Under the pieces are notes generated by a model. The model did not search any database, was not told the DNA's origin, and saw only the letters and a program-made list of their open reading frames with translations. Positions 24,766 to 33,856 of a stretch of DNA of 64,000 nucleotides are shown piece after piece. Both the position numbers and the translations under genes were made by a program. The stretch's first letter is position 1. Every line of letters starts with the position of its first letter. Origin of the DNA: Desulfobulbaceae bacterium (lineage in GTDB: Bacteria; Desulfobacterota; Desulfobulbia; Desulfobulbales; Desulfocapsaceae). Where the stretch lies: assembly GCA_019163335.1 (NCBI GenBank), contig JAFLKM010000028.1, forward strand, positions 1 to 64,000, read 5' to 3'.

Positions 24766-25224
24766 ATGATAAAGGAAATTCGAAGGAGTATCGCCATGAC
24801 CGTTGGACTTCTTGGGTTGCTGGGATGCTCCGGCACAGCGCCTGCCAATCTTGGCGTGCATAACGGAATGCTTATGGGATGTCCAGCATCACCAAATTGC
24901 ATTGCCAGCCAGACCGAGAATCAGCAACAGCGTATTGCACCTCTCTCCTTTACCGGCGATCCTACGGCCGCATTTTCCCGATTACAGCAGACCCTTGCAG
25001 GCCGCAAGGATACGACGCTTATCGAGTCTACGCCTGAGTACCTGCGGGTGGAGTTCCGCACCACCCTCTTTGTAGATGACGGCGAATTCCTGCTGGACAG
25101 GGAGCACCAAGTCATTCAAGTCCGGTCAGCTTCGCGCCTTGGCTACTCTGATCTGGGTAAGAATAGGGCCAGGATGGAGGAGCTACGCCGACAATTTGAG
25201 CTGAGTCATAAAAATCGTTTATAA
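24766..25224 (+). CDS. DUF1499 lipoprotein
   Basis: The 152-aa protein has a short basic N-terminus, a hydrophobic segment and a lipobox LLGC near residue 21, so it should be lipidated and anchored in the envelope. The mature part contains the SPNCIASQ and LRVEFRTTLFVDDGEFLLD segments of DUF1499. ATG at 24766 follows AAGGAG. The function of the family is unknown. It stands alone between two minus-strand operons, with repeat copy B just ahead. Confidence 0.85.
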   Translation: MIKEIRRSIAMTVGLLGLLGCSGTAPANLGVHNGMLMGCPASPNCIASQTENQQQRIAPLSFTGDPTAAFSRLQQTLAGRKDTTLIESTPEYLRVEFRTTLFVDDGEFLLDREHQVIQVRSASRLGYSDLGKNRARMEELRRQFELSHKNRL

Positions 25225-25400
25225 GAAATCGCATCAGCCAATTAGAAACCGGGAATGGAAGAGGATTTTTTTCAATGGGCATACAAGACCAGAGTCTTTC
25301 TTGTCGGCCTTGAAGGATTGAAGACTGCCAATTTTTTTCAACTGACAAGAAGTAGTATTCTTTTTGCAAGAATGGTCCATGATGGGTACCAAAAACAAAA

Positions 25401-25427
25401 GAGGCGGAATCCTTGGGATTCCGCCTC
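25401..25427 (-). terminator. Intrinsic terminator downstream of the PEP-CTERM gene
   Basis: GAGGCGGAATCC (25401-25412) pairs perfectly with GGATTCCGCCTC (25416-25427). On the minus strand it is followed by TTTTGTTTTTGG, a classic U-tract. It may also slow plus-strand transcripts from the DUF1499 gene. Confidence 0.8.
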
Positions 25428-25470
25428 AACTAGAACTGCCCACTGGCAAGAAGCCGGAGCATACTGAAAA

Positions 25471-25498
25471 CAGAACTGGGGCATCATGCCCCGTTCTG
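25471..25498 (-). terminator. First terminator hairpin after the PEP-CTERM gene
   Basis: CAGAAC plus GGGGCAT pairs with ATGCCCC plus GTTCTG around a single-base loop, with one bulged T. The minus-strand continuation is TTTTCAG. It is 8 bp after the stop codon and forms a tandem terminator with 25401-25427. Confidence 0.65.
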
Positions 25499-25505
25499 AG
25501 TTTGA

Positions 25506-26153
25506 CTATTTCTTCCGGCGACGCCCTGCACCAATCAAACCAGCAAGACCAGTTCCGAACAGGAGCATGGTGGCTGGCTCAGGCACGGGGGCAGCAGTCA
25601 GAGTAACCTTAGCATATACATCCGCGTAAGCATTACCGCAAAAGCCATCTGGGCCAGACCACCAACCACTACTGAAACCTGTGTCGGTAAGTTCGATGTT
25701 AAATACGGTACCATCGCCCAAGACCACCGTAACCGGATCTTCCCAGGTAACTGTCCAGCCTTGAGTCTTACCCTCAGGAATAAACCACCATCCATTGCTG
25801 CTATAACCAACGGTTTGACCATCAACATCTTTATAGTTGTTGGTTGGGATGTCAAAGTCTAAATATGCCGTGATGTTTTGAGGAAATTTGTCATCACTGT
25901 TAACAGCGTCTTCTGTCGTACCCAACTTGGAAAAAAGAAAGGAGTGCGACTCCCCTACTTCGAGATAAAAAGATTCGTTTTGGACAGAGTTGTAAACATT
26001 AGCCCACATAATCAGACCAGCATTAGTTTTAGTAACATCAATAGAGGATGAGCTACCCATTTCAAACTGGACAGGTGTCGCCATCGCACTCCCTGCCATC
26101 AACCCAACCCCAGCCATTGCCAACAACGCCCCTGTCAAAATTGTCTTCTTCAT
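25506..26153 (-). CDS. PEP-CTERM sorted exported protein
   Basis: The 215-aa protein has a signal peptide (MKKTILTGALLAMAGVGLMAGSAMA, cleavage after AMA). It ends in a PEP-CTERM sorting tag: VPEPATML, a hydrophobic helix FGTGLAGLIGAG and RRRKK. Exosortase cuts such proteins in the inner membrane before export to the surface or matrix. The middle (about 150 residues) is a polar beta-rich domain I do not recognise. No exosortase or PrsK/PrsR genes lie in the window, so they must be elsewhere. The start is behind AGGGTAGGGA. Confidence 0.88.
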   Translation of the reverse strand: MKKTILTGALLAMAGVGLMAGSAMATPVQFEMGSSSSIDVTKTNAGLIMWANVYNSVQNESFYLEVGESHSFLFSKLGTTEDAVNSDDKFPQNITAYLDFDIPTNNYKDVDGQTVGYSSNGWWFIPEGKTQGWTVTWEDPVTVVLGDGTVFNIELTDTGFSSGWWSGPDGFCGNAYADVYAKVTLTAAPVPEPATMLLFGTGLAGLIGAGRRRKK

Positions 26154-26496
26154 TCCCTACCCTTTTTATCCTTATTTGTTTCAAGCTGGCGACCACCGCC
26201 TATCTTGTTGCCCCGCATAAAAATGGCCTTGGAATTCCCCTTCCAAAAACATTTCGCCATTTTCATGCAGCGAGTCATAATTCATGCAAAAACCATTCTA
26301 CCAATAAGAATCCAGCCGGTATTTAAAATTCATTGTGACAACATACGGTTACATGCATTTTCACTATTCTCTCCCTGTGCTCCGAGCGAACGATTTCCGG
26401 AAATTCGCAAAAATCCATCCGGAAATCCCGTAATCCGGAAAAGGTGGCTCGACTTAAAAAATGGCCACAAAACCATTTTTCGCCTTGGACACCTTT
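26154..26496. other. Intergenic region with three TCCGGAAA motifs
   Basis: No gene is evident. TTTCCGGAAA, ATCCGGAAA and ATCCGGAAAA occur within 60 bp (about 26390-26445). They could be regulator sites for the PEP-CTERM gene or the remains of a repeat. No clear sigma-54 -24/-12 pair is seen. Confidence 0.35.
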
Positions 26497-27297
26497 CTAT
26501 CGAAAAAACACCGGCTTCAACTCATCGGTGGCAAGAAAGTTGTCCAGCTCTTCCTGGTCATAAAAGGCTCGTTCAAAGAAAAGCCCTTGGGCCGGGGCGG
26601 TGTACTGGGTGAGAAGCACCGGCTCCTGCAGGAATCGGCGCAGATCCGACACCTTCAACTCCCCTTTGCCCACCGCCATCAGCACACCGACGATGCGGCG
26701 GACCATCTTCCAGAGGAAATGCGAACCGACAACCCGAAACAGGACCAGGTCTCCTGCCGGCACCACCTGACATTGATTGATCATCACCAGTGGTGATTTC
26801 TTCTTGACCACCTGGCGATCGGTAAAGGAGGAAAAGTCGTGCATTCCCTCAAGCAGGGCGGCAGCCTCCCGCATCCGCACCATGTCCACCGCTGCCGTCA
26901 CCTGCCAGACATGATTGCGGGTCAGGGCGGATTTCTGCCTGGCGACCTGATAGCAATAGCTCCGGCCAATGCAGTTCAGCCGGGCATGAAAGCGGGGGCC
27001 GGCTCGTTTACATGCCCGAATAACGATATCCTGCGGCAATGCCGCGTTTAATTTCTTCTGGATGTCCTGCGGCGAGAGATCCGTCAACGCCTCAAGATGC
27101 GCCGCATAGTGCAGGGCATGCACACCGGCATCGGTACGGCCGCTGCCCTGCACATCCACCTGGCCACCAAACATTTTTTCAGCGGCATCGAGCAAAGTGC
27201 CCTGCAGCGTTACCGCGTCGTCCTGTTTCTGCCAACCACTGTAGCGGCTGCCATCAAATTCCAGGATCAGCTTGAATCTTTTCGCGTGGGTATTCAT
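26497..27297 (-). CDS. truA: tRNA pseudouridine(38-40) synthase
   Basis: TruA converts uridines 38, 39 and 40 of tRNA anticodon arms to pseudouridine. The 266-aa protein has the catalytic-Asp motif GSGRTDAGVHA (about residues 51-61) and the usual HDFSSFTD and HFLWKMVRRIVG segments of the family. Length is normal. It appears to be a single-gene unit, 343 bp from the PEP-CTERM gene. Confidence 0.95.
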   Translation of the reverse strand: MNTHAKRFKLILEFDGSRYSGWQKQDDAVTLQGTLLDAAEKMFGGQVDVQGSGRTDAGVHALHYAAHLEALTDLSPQDIQKKLNAALPQDIVIRACKRAGPRFHARLNCIGRSYCYQVARQKSALTRNHVWQVTAAVDMVRMREAAALLEGMHDFSSFTDRQVVKKKSPLVMINQCQVVPAGDLVLFRVVGSHFLWKMVRRIVGVLMAVGKGELKVSDLRRFLQEPVLLTQYTAPAQGLFFERAFYDQEELDNFLATDELKPVFFR

Positions 27298-27414
27298 TTT
27301 TATTGACTCCTTGATGATTTAAAAAAATCGGGGACTGATGTTATCTCGCGCAACAGCCACGAAAAAACCTGCCCCCGCAATCTTCTGTTTTCGTTGAAAT
27401 ATTCGTATGAGCTC

Positions 27415-27568
27415 TTGCAGGTAAGCGAGGACTCCGAAAGTGCCACACCGTCATTCCCGAGTGCTTTTATCGGGAATGACGGTTCGTAAATTCAGTGTGG
27501 TATGGATTCCCGCCTGCGAGGGGAATGACGGCTGGTGGACATACATCCTCATTTTGCAGGTAAGCGAG
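27415..27568. repeat. REP-like palindrome block bounded by a 15-bp direct repeat
   Basis: TTGCAGGTAAGCGAG occurs at 27415-27429 and 27554-27568. Between them CCGTCATTCCCGA (27448-27460) and TCGGGAATGACGG (27470-27482) form a 13-bp hairpin, and a related ATTCCCGCCTGCGAGGGGAATGACGG segment follows at about 27507-27532. CGTCATTCCCG-type elements are common interspersed repeats in many proteobacterial genomes. It lies between truA and the SulP gene. Confidence 0.7.
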
Positions 27569-27590
27569 CCCGCGAAACTCCGAGAGGCTC

Positions 27591-29798
27591 TTATTTATTC
27601 AGTAAGGCCCGCTCACCATTGGCCTGCCGCAGACGATGGGCCAGGGTTCGGGAGATGGCCGAGATCAGGATAAGGGCTAGTCGCTTATGCTCTTCGGCAA
27701 GCTGGTTAAAGCTCTCCAGGCTGAGCACATACAGATCGGAATCGGTATAAGAGATGGCGCTGTCACTGCGGGGCCGGCCATCAAGAAAGGCGAGGCCGCC
27801 GAAAAAATTGCCCCTACCGATGGTGGCGACATGATGATGCTGCCGGCTGCCGCCGATGGGTGCCATGATCCTGATTTCACCGCGACGAACGAGATAGATT
27901 GCCAGTCCCGGATCGCCGATGGAGTAAATCGTCTCCCCGGCCTTACAGGATCGCTCCTCCATACTCTTCTCCAGGTCAATAAGCGTATCATCCTTGCGTC
28001 CATGAAAAAGCTCCATCTCCTGTAAGCGAAGGAGCACCTGTTTATCCACCGGCGCCTTGATATTGCCGATCAATTCCTCCTCCACCCATTCAATGGCAGC
28101 TTCAAGGGTGGGAAAATCAAGGACATTGTTACATTTTTCGGTAAGTCCAATCTGGGCAAAAAACTCGGGGAGATTCCGTCCATTGGGAAGCTGCTCATGG
28201 ACATTACTGAGCAGCATGGCGGCATTGCGCTCCGCCAGCATGTCCCGTACCTGGATCAGCATATGGACGGCAGTAATATCAACCGATTGCACCAGCCGCA
28301 TATCAAGAATCAGGTAATTCCGGTTTCTCGTTTCCGGCTCAAGGATGGAATAAAGCTCATAGGTGGTGCCGAAGAAAAGACTCCCCTGCAATTCAAAAAT
28401 GACAACTTTTTCACCCTTCTGGGCAATAATCCGCCGGTCTTCCTCCGACCGGGTCCAGGTGGATGAACGCTGATGAATAAAGGATTTGTGGCGTACCACC
28501 GAGCCCCCCACCTGCTCACGGACAAAAAGCATGATGGCCATGGCCACACCGGCCCCGGACGCCGCAATAAGGCCAACGGTGAGGGCGACAACCACTACCG
28601 TTGCCACCACCGCAAAATCAAACACCGTCCCCCGTGCTTCAAGAAACTTGAGGGGTTCAAGATCGATCATGCGCAAACCAATGACAATTAGAATCCCGGC
28701 CAGAGTGGCGATGGGCAGCCAGGCCATGACTGAATTAAGCGCCAGCGCCGCCACCAGCACCAGCACCCCCTCCATGACCCCGGAAAGCCTTGTCTGGGCA
28801 CCGCTGTTGAGATTCACCATGGAGGCCCCCATGGTACCGGAGCCAGGCATGCCGCAGATCAGCGATGAAGCGACATTGGCAAGCCCCTGGGCACAGAGTT
28901 CACGATTGGGCTCATGCCGGGTGCGCGTTTTCTGGTCCATAACCACGCAGGTCTTCAGGGTGTCGATGGAGAGCAGGGCCGCCAGGGTCAGGGCGTTGCC
29001 GCAGAGAGCGCCAACCTGCCAAAGCTTGAGCTCCCCCAGATCATGCCATCGGGAGGTGAGGGTTTGCAGATAGCCGGCCTCCACTATTCCAAGGGGGCCG
29101 AGGACCAGTTGGTTGTCAGCAAGGATCATCATTGAGGGGTCATTGGCGGCAAGGGCAAAATAGGTGACCAGGCCGGCGGCGATGCCGATGATGGTGCCGG
29201 GAATCCTCTTGATCAAGCGGGGGCCCAGCAGGGCACCGATCACAGTGGCCAGGCCAATACCCATGCTGCGCATATCCCACATAGCAGGCGACACAATCAC
29301 CTGCCACCAAGGCGTGCCAACGGCTGCACCCATAAAATTACGGATCTGGCCGCTAATGATAATGATGCCGACACCGGTGAGATACCCGCTGACCACGGTA
29401 TAGGGGATGTATTTGATCATCCGGCCGGCTCCCAGAAAACCAAGCAGGATCTGCACCAGACCGGTTAAAATACCCAGCACGATGAGCAGCAGGATAATGT
29501 TTCCAGCAGAAACGTCCTGTCGTGTCAGCTCAAGGGCAAAGACAGACAACACCGCTGCCGCCGGCGCGCAGGGAGCGCTGATCAGTCGATCAGTACCGCC
29601 AAAGATGGGAGCAATCAGGCCCAGCGCCGCTGCGCCGAGCATTCCTGCCAGGGCGCCGAAGGGCGCGTATTGCGGCCCGAGTGTCGAATACACCGTAACC
29701 CCAAAGGCCATGGCCGCCGGCAGGGCCACCAGCATCGAGGCCAAACCGCCCCATAAATCTCCAGGGTTTCGAAATTTATTAAATAATATTGACGCCAT
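27591..29798 (-). CDS. SulP-family anion transporter with STAS and cyclic-nucleotide-binding domains
   Basis: The 735-aa protein has an N-terminal SulP transporter part (about 1-430, 11-12 helices, with the ALPAAMAFGV and GMPGSGTMGASMVNL signatures), a cytoplasmic STAS domain (about 455-560) and a C-terminal cNMP-binding domain (about 600-715, with the GRGNFFGGLAFLDGRPRSDSA phosphate-binding cassette). SulP proteins move sulfate, bicarbonate or other anions. For a suspected sulfur-metabolising bacterium sulfate is attractive but unproven. The cNMP domain suggests control by a second messenger. Confidence 0.9.
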   Translation of the reverse strand: MASILFNKFRNPGDLWGGLASMLVALPAAMAFGVTVYSTLGPQYAPFGALAGMLGAAALGLIAPIFGGTDRLISAPCAPAAAVLSVFALELTRQDVSAGNIILLLIVLGILTGLVQILLGFLGAGRMIKYIPYTVVSGYLTGVGIIIISGQIRNFMGAAVGTPWWQVIVSPAMWDMRSMGIGLATVIGALLGPRLIKRIPGTIIGIAAGLVTYFALAANDPSMMILADNQLVLGPLGIVEAGYLQTLTSRWHDLGELKLWQVGALCGNALTLAALLSIDTLKTCVVMDQKTRTRHEPNRELCAQGLANVASSLICGMPGSGTMGASMVNLNSGAQTRLSGVMEGVLVLVAALALNSVMAWLPIATLAGILIVIGLRMIDLEPLKFLEARGTVFDFAVVATVVVVALTVGLIAASGAGVAMAIMLFVREQVGGSVVRHKSFIHQRSSTWTRSEEDRRIIAQKGEKVVIFELQGSLFFGTTYELYSILEPETRNRNYLILDMRLVQSVDITAVHMLIQVRDMLAERNAAMLLSNVHEQLPNGRNLPEFFAQIGLTEKCNNVLDFPTLEAAIEWVEEELIGNIKAPVDKQVLLRLQEMELFHGRKDDTLIDLEKSMEERSCKAGETIYSIGDPGLAIYLVRRGEIRIMAPIGGSRQHHHVATIGRGNFFGGLAFLDGRPRSDSAISYTDSDLYVLSLESFNQLAEEHKRLALILISAISRTLAHRLRQANGERALLNK

Positions 29799-29886
29799 AC
29801 ACTCCCCCCTGCATAATCATAAAACGTCCCAAGTCCTGCTTATCCGCACACCAAAGAAACCCCGCTCTTTCTCTCCAGGTTCCCCT

Positions 29887-31164
29887 TCAGCCGTCAAACT
29901 CCTGCCGTCTCAGCATTCCGTTCACTGCTCCAGCGGACAGAGAAGGCTCCGTCGTCAGAAACACCCGGTTGCCCGGATTGGCCCGGGTGATCTCCTCTCC
30001 CTTTTCAGTGCGCATGGCCACAACCGTGACCACCAGCACTTCAATGCCCGGCAGCATATACTCAATCAGGTCGCCGGTCTTCAACACATTTCTGGCCTCC
30101 ACCAGGGGGTGCTCGCCGGCCTCTCTGATCACCGCCACCGGCAGTACGTTCTGCGGCTCGCGGGACGCTTGATAGATCATCTCGCCGCCGCCCGGGCGCT
30201 CATCGATAAAGTTCTCGGTGGCACCCCGGGTGCCGATCTTGGCAATCTCGGTTCTGAAGATCACGGGCAGAACAATGGCGGCAGGATCATGCCAAGCCTC
30301 AGCCGGCAGGGCGGCCAGATAATCCAGGGCGGCCCGATAGATGCGCACCACTCCGCCCACATAAAAGATGGACTTCATCCGCCCTTCAATCTTCAGAGAA
30401 TTGACTCCAGCCGCCACCAACTGGGGCAGGCGCTCAAGGAGGCAAAGATCCTTGGAGTTGAAGATATAGGTCCCGCGCTCATCCTCCTCCACCGGAAAAT
30501 ACTGGCCTGGCCGTTTTTCTTCGGTGAGGGCATAACTGTAACGGCAGGGATGGGCACAGTCGCCCTGATTGGCATCCCGGCCGGTCATATAATTAGACAA
30601 CATACAGCGGCCGGAATAGGAGATGCAGAGAGAGCCATGGACAAAGACCTCTAACTCGCCCTCGACCTCCCTTCTGATTTCGCTGATCTCCAAGAGCGAC
30701 AGCTCACGGGCAAGGTTGAGGCGGGACGCCCCCTGTGACAGCCAGAAGGCCGCCGATGCATAATTGGTGACGTTGGCCTGGGTGGAGAGATGCACGGCAA
30801 GCTCCGGCACCAGCTGACGAGCCCGCATCAGAAGACCGGGATCGGCGATGATCAGACCATCGGCCGAGAGGTCCCGCAATGAAAGCAGGTACGCATCAAG
30901 CCCGGCGAGATCCTGATTATGGGCCAGGATATTCAAGGTCACATAGACCTTCACCCCTCGGGCATGGGCATAGGCAATGGCGCAGGCCATGGCCTCCGGG
31001 GTAAAGTTGCCGGCACGGGCACGCAGACTGAACTGCGGGCCGCCAAGGTAGACGGCATCGGCACCATAATGGATGGCGGTCACCAATTTTTCAAAGGTTC
31101 CAGCCGGGGCGAGCAGCTCCGGCATAACCGGAGACGCCCCATTGCCGCTTTCTTTTTTATCCAT
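29887..31164 (-). CDS. U32 family protein (tRNA hydroxylation-type)
   Basis: I place the start at ATG 31164 (MDKKESGNG) instead of further upstream inside repeat copy C. No strong ribosome site is seen, and ATG at about 31125 (MPELLAPAG) is an alternative. The 425-aa protein has the U32 signature around residues 180-230 (HGSLCISYSGRCMLSNYMTGR, then four Cys in RDANQGDCAHPCRYSY), with cysteines expected to bind an iron-sulfur cluster. Members such as TrhP take part in tRNA 5-hydroxyuridine formation, while older annotations say collagenase-like peptidase. It diverges from mnmA, another tRNA uridine-modifying gene. Confidence 0.85.
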   Translation of the reverse strand: MDKKESGNGASPVMPELLAPAGTFEKLVTAIHYGADAVYLGGPQFSLRARAGNFTPEAMACAIAYAHARGVKVYVTLNILAHNQDLAGLDAYLLSLRDLSADGLIIADPGLLMRARQLVPELAVHLSTQANVTNYASAAFWLSQGASRLNLARELSLLEISEIRREVEGELEVFVHGSLCISYSGRCMLSNYMTGRDANQGDCAHPCRYSYALTEEKRPGQYFPVEEDERGTYIFNSKDLCLLERLPQLVAAGVNSLKIEGRMKSIFYVGGVVRIYRAALDYLAALPAEAWHDPAAIVLPVIFRTEIAKIGTRGATENFIDERPGGGEMIYQASREPQNVLPVAVIREAGEHPLVEARNVLKTGDLIEYMLPGIEVLVVTVVAMRTEKGEEITRANPGNRVFLTTEPSLSAGAVNGMLRRQEFDG

Positions 31165-31193
31165 GGTAAGGTAGTATTGAGGGGTTTTGAGAC

Positions 31194-31272
31194 CTAACCC
31201 CGATGAACGGGACAAGCACCTTTCGCAGATTATTTTCTTGCAAAAAACAAGACAACAATCTGTAAAGCACTC
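31194..31272. repeat. Dispersed intergenic repeat, copy C
   Basis: CTAACCCCGATGAACGGGACAAGCACCTTTCGCAGA, then TTATTTTCTTGCAAAAAACAAGACAA, ending CAATCTGTAAAGCACTCAAG. It lies between the divergent U32 and mnmA genes. Confidence 0.85.
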
Positions 31273-31463
31273 AAGACTGACAGCTTAAAATCCGGCTATC
31301 TCGTGGCGAAATGTCCCCCAAAAAACAGGGCAGGCTGCGTATTCGATTTCCAGTTGAACCATAGCGAACAAAGAGCCCATAAAGCCACCCCCCTTCTCAC
31401 TTCAGTCTTCAGCCTTATTTTCAATTTGATTACTGTACGCAGAGCGGGAATGCAAGGAGTTCG

Positions 31464-32504
31464 GTGAAGAAAAGAAAGATCGGTATCGCCTTGAGCGGTG
31501 GCGTGGATTCCACCGCCTGCGCCCTGCTCCTCCGTAAGCATCATGAGGTGCATGGCTTTTTCATGCGGCTCACTGGCCCCGATCCGGCCCTGCTGGCGGC
31601 TCAGGAGCAACGGGCCCGGACTGTTGCGGCAAAGCTCGGGATAGAGCTTGAGGTCATCGACTTAAGCCTTGCCTTCAACCGCACCATCCTCCACTCCTTT
31701 ACTGCAACCTACGCCCAGGGACGAACTCCGAATCCCTGCATGCTCTGCAACCAGACCATCAAATTCGGCCTGTTCCAGGAAGCCATCCTGGAACGCGGCA
31801 TGGACGCCATGGCCACCGGACATTACGCCCGCATTGAGCGAACTGGCGATCTTGTTCAGCTGTGCAGGGGTAAAGACACGGCCAAAGATCAATCTTATTT
31901 TCTCGCCCGGCTCAATCAACAGCAGTTACGCCACTGCCTTTTCCCGCTCGGGGAGATGACAAAAGAGGCCAGCTATCAAGTCGTGGAAGAACAGGGCTTG
32001 ACTGGATTCCGTGGCCAGGAGAGTCAGGATATCTGCTTTTTAGGCCCCATAACGGTGGGACAGTTTTTACAAGAACGTCTTGCCCAGGCAGAAAAGCCAG
32101 GCAGTATTGTCACCAGTGACGGTCAGATACTGGGCAGCCATAAGGGGCTGTTTCATTACACCATCGGCCAGCGTCGCGGCCTTGGCCTGGCCGATATCAC
32201 GCCCTGGTATGTCGTAGCCCTTGACCCCCAAAACAATCATGTTATCATCGGCAAGGAAGAAGATCTGTACCATGACCGGCTGCGTATCCATACTCCCCAT
32301 TGGCTGCAGGATTGTCCTGACCCGGAGCAAAGCTATCAGGTCAAAATCCGCTACCGGCACCAGGGCGCGGATGCCCGGGTGCAGCAAATCGATGATGCCT
32401 GCTGGGAAATTCGCTTTGACACGCCGCAACGGGCCATTACCCCCGGTCAGTTTGCCGTTATCTATGCGCAGGACCGGGTAATCGGCTGCGGCGAAATTCA
32501 ATAA
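31464..32504 (+). CDS. mnmA: tRNA-specific 2-thiouridylase
   Basis: MnmA puts sulfur on U34 of tRNAs for Lys, Glu and Gln. The start is GTG at 31464, behind AAGGAG. The 346-aa protein shows the PP-loop SGGVDSTAC (residues 11-19), the catalytic Cys region PNPCMLCNQTIKFG (near 93) and the second Cys in SQDICFLG (near 190). Both catalytic cysteines are present. It leads the run mnmA-mtaB-cinA-recA, with 20 bp to mtaB. Confidence 0.95.
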   Translation: MKKRKIGIALSGGVDSTACALLLRKHHEVHGFFMRLTGPDPALLAAQEQRARTVAAKLGIELEVIDLSLAFNRTILHSFTATYAQGRTPNPCMLCNQTIKFGLFQEAILERGMDAMATGHYARIERTGDLVQLCRGKDTAKDQSYFLARLNQQQLRHCLFPLGEMTKEASYQVVEEQGLTGFRGQESQDICFLGPITVGQFLQERLAQAEKPGSIVTSDGQILGSHKGLFHYTIGQRRGLGLADITPWYVVALDPQNNHVIIGKEEDLYHDRLRIHTPHWLQDCPDPEQSYQVKIRYRHQGADARVQQIDDACWEIRFDTPQRAITPGQFAVIYAQDRVIGCGEIQ

Positions 32505-32524
32505 GCAACAATGACTCCTGAAAA

Positions 32525-33856
32525 ATGAAGAAAATAGCCATCAGCACCCTTGGCTGCAAGGTAAACCAGTATGAATCGGCGGCCTTTCAAAGCGGATTTG
32601 AGGCGGCCGGCTGCCGGATGGCCCTGGCGAAAGAGACGGCTGATATCATTGTGATCAACACCTGCACCGTTACCGCCAAGGCCGGGGCTCAGTCGCGGCA
32701 CGCCATCCGGCAGCTGATGCGCCGACATCCCGATGCCAGAATCGTTATCACCGGCTGTTATGCCCAGATGGCCGGCGAGGAACTGGCACAGATGATCAAT
32801 ACGGCCGTCTGCATTGTCGGCAACGCTCACAAGGATCAGCTGGTGCAGACCGCCCTCCGTGCCACTCCTTGCGACCCAACCATGCTCATGAGCCCTATCT
32901 TGCAGAAAAAAGAGATCTGCCATCTGCCGGTACGTCACTTCGGGGGCCGGACCCGCGCCTGCCTGCGGGTTCAGGACGGCTGCAATAATTTCTGCACCTA
33001 CTGCATCGTCCCCTATACCCGCGGCCCCAGTTGCAGCCTGCCCATTGAAAAAATTCTCGATCAAGCGGCCATCTTTGAGTCCGAAGGACACCGCGAGATG
33101 GTGGTCACCGGCATCCATGTCGGGCTCTATGGACAGGATCTGAGCCCTAATGTTCAGGAAAAAACTGATTGCGTGGAGCTGATGCGCAGGCTCTGCCGCA
33201 CCCATCCGGACATCCGCTTTCGCCTCAGCTCCATCGAACCCAAAGAGATCAGCCGGGAGCTGCTCTCCCTCATGGCCGAACAGCAAAACTTCCTGCCCCA
33301 TCTCCATATCCCCCTGCAAAGCGGCGATGACACCATTCTCAGCCGCATGCGCCGGGGCTATACCAGCCGGGAGTTTATCGAAACTCTTTCCTTATGCCGG
33401 AAAATGGTGCCCGATGCAGCCATCGGCATTGACGTCCTTGTCGGGTTTCCCGGCGAGACGGAGGAGCATTTTGCAGGCACGCTCGCTCTTCTGGAAGACT
33501 GCGACTGCACCTCCCTCCACGTCTTCCCCTATTCCCAACGGCCCGGGACCCTGGCCGCAAGCTTTGATCAGCAGGTCCCCCAAGCTGTCAAGGACAGTCG
33601 GGCTGCTCGCTTAAAGCAACTCGATGGCGAGAAAAAAGCGCTTTTTTATCAGCGATACCTTGGCACCAGCCGGCCAGTGCTGGTGGAACACAAGCGGGAT
33701 GCAGACGGCAATCTGCGGGGATTTACCGATAATTATATCCCGGTCAGCTTTCCAGGAGACACAACCTTGATGAACACCATTGCCACGGTCACCATCACCA
33801 CCGTCTCGGCAACCCAGGTGCACGGCACCATTGCGGAGGGGAACCATGCTGGGTGA
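32525..33856 (+). CDS. mtaB: tRNA t6A37 methylthiotransferase
   Basis: MtaB adds a methylthio group to t6A37 of tRNA using radical SAM chemistry and two 4Fe-4S clusters. The 443-aa protein has the MTTase N-terminal domain with Cys in STLGCKVNQYE, NTCTVT and TGCYAQ, the radical SAM motif CNNFCTYC (near residue 155) and a C-terminal TRAM-like domain (about 375-440). It starts 20 bp after mnmA and overlaps cinA by 11 bp. Confidence 0.93.
   Translation: MKKIAISTLGCKVNQYESAAFQSGFEAAGCRMALAKETADIIVINTCTVTAKAGAQSRHAIRQLMRRHPDARIVITGCYAQMAGEELAQMINTAVCIVGNAHKDQLVQTALRATPCDPTMLMSPILQKKEICHLPVRHFGGRTRACLRVQDGCNNFCTYCIVPYTRGPSCSLPIEKILDQAAIFESEGHREMVVTGIHVGLYGQDLSPNVQEKTDCVELMRRLCRTHPDIRFRLSSIEPKEISRELLSLMAEQQNFLPHLHIPLQSGDDTILSRMRRGYTSREFIETLSLCRKMVPDAAIGIDVLVGFPGETEEHFAGTLALLEDCDCTSLHVFPYSQRPGTLAASFDQQVPQAVKDSRAARLKQLDGEKKALFYQRYLGTSRPVLVEHKRDADGNLRGFTDNYIPVSFPGDTTLMNTIATVTITTVSATQVHGTIAEGNHAG

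Noticed and set aside
26154-26330. Sigma-54 promoter for the PEP-CTERM gene
   Set aside because: No GG-N10-GC pair with the right spacing was found.
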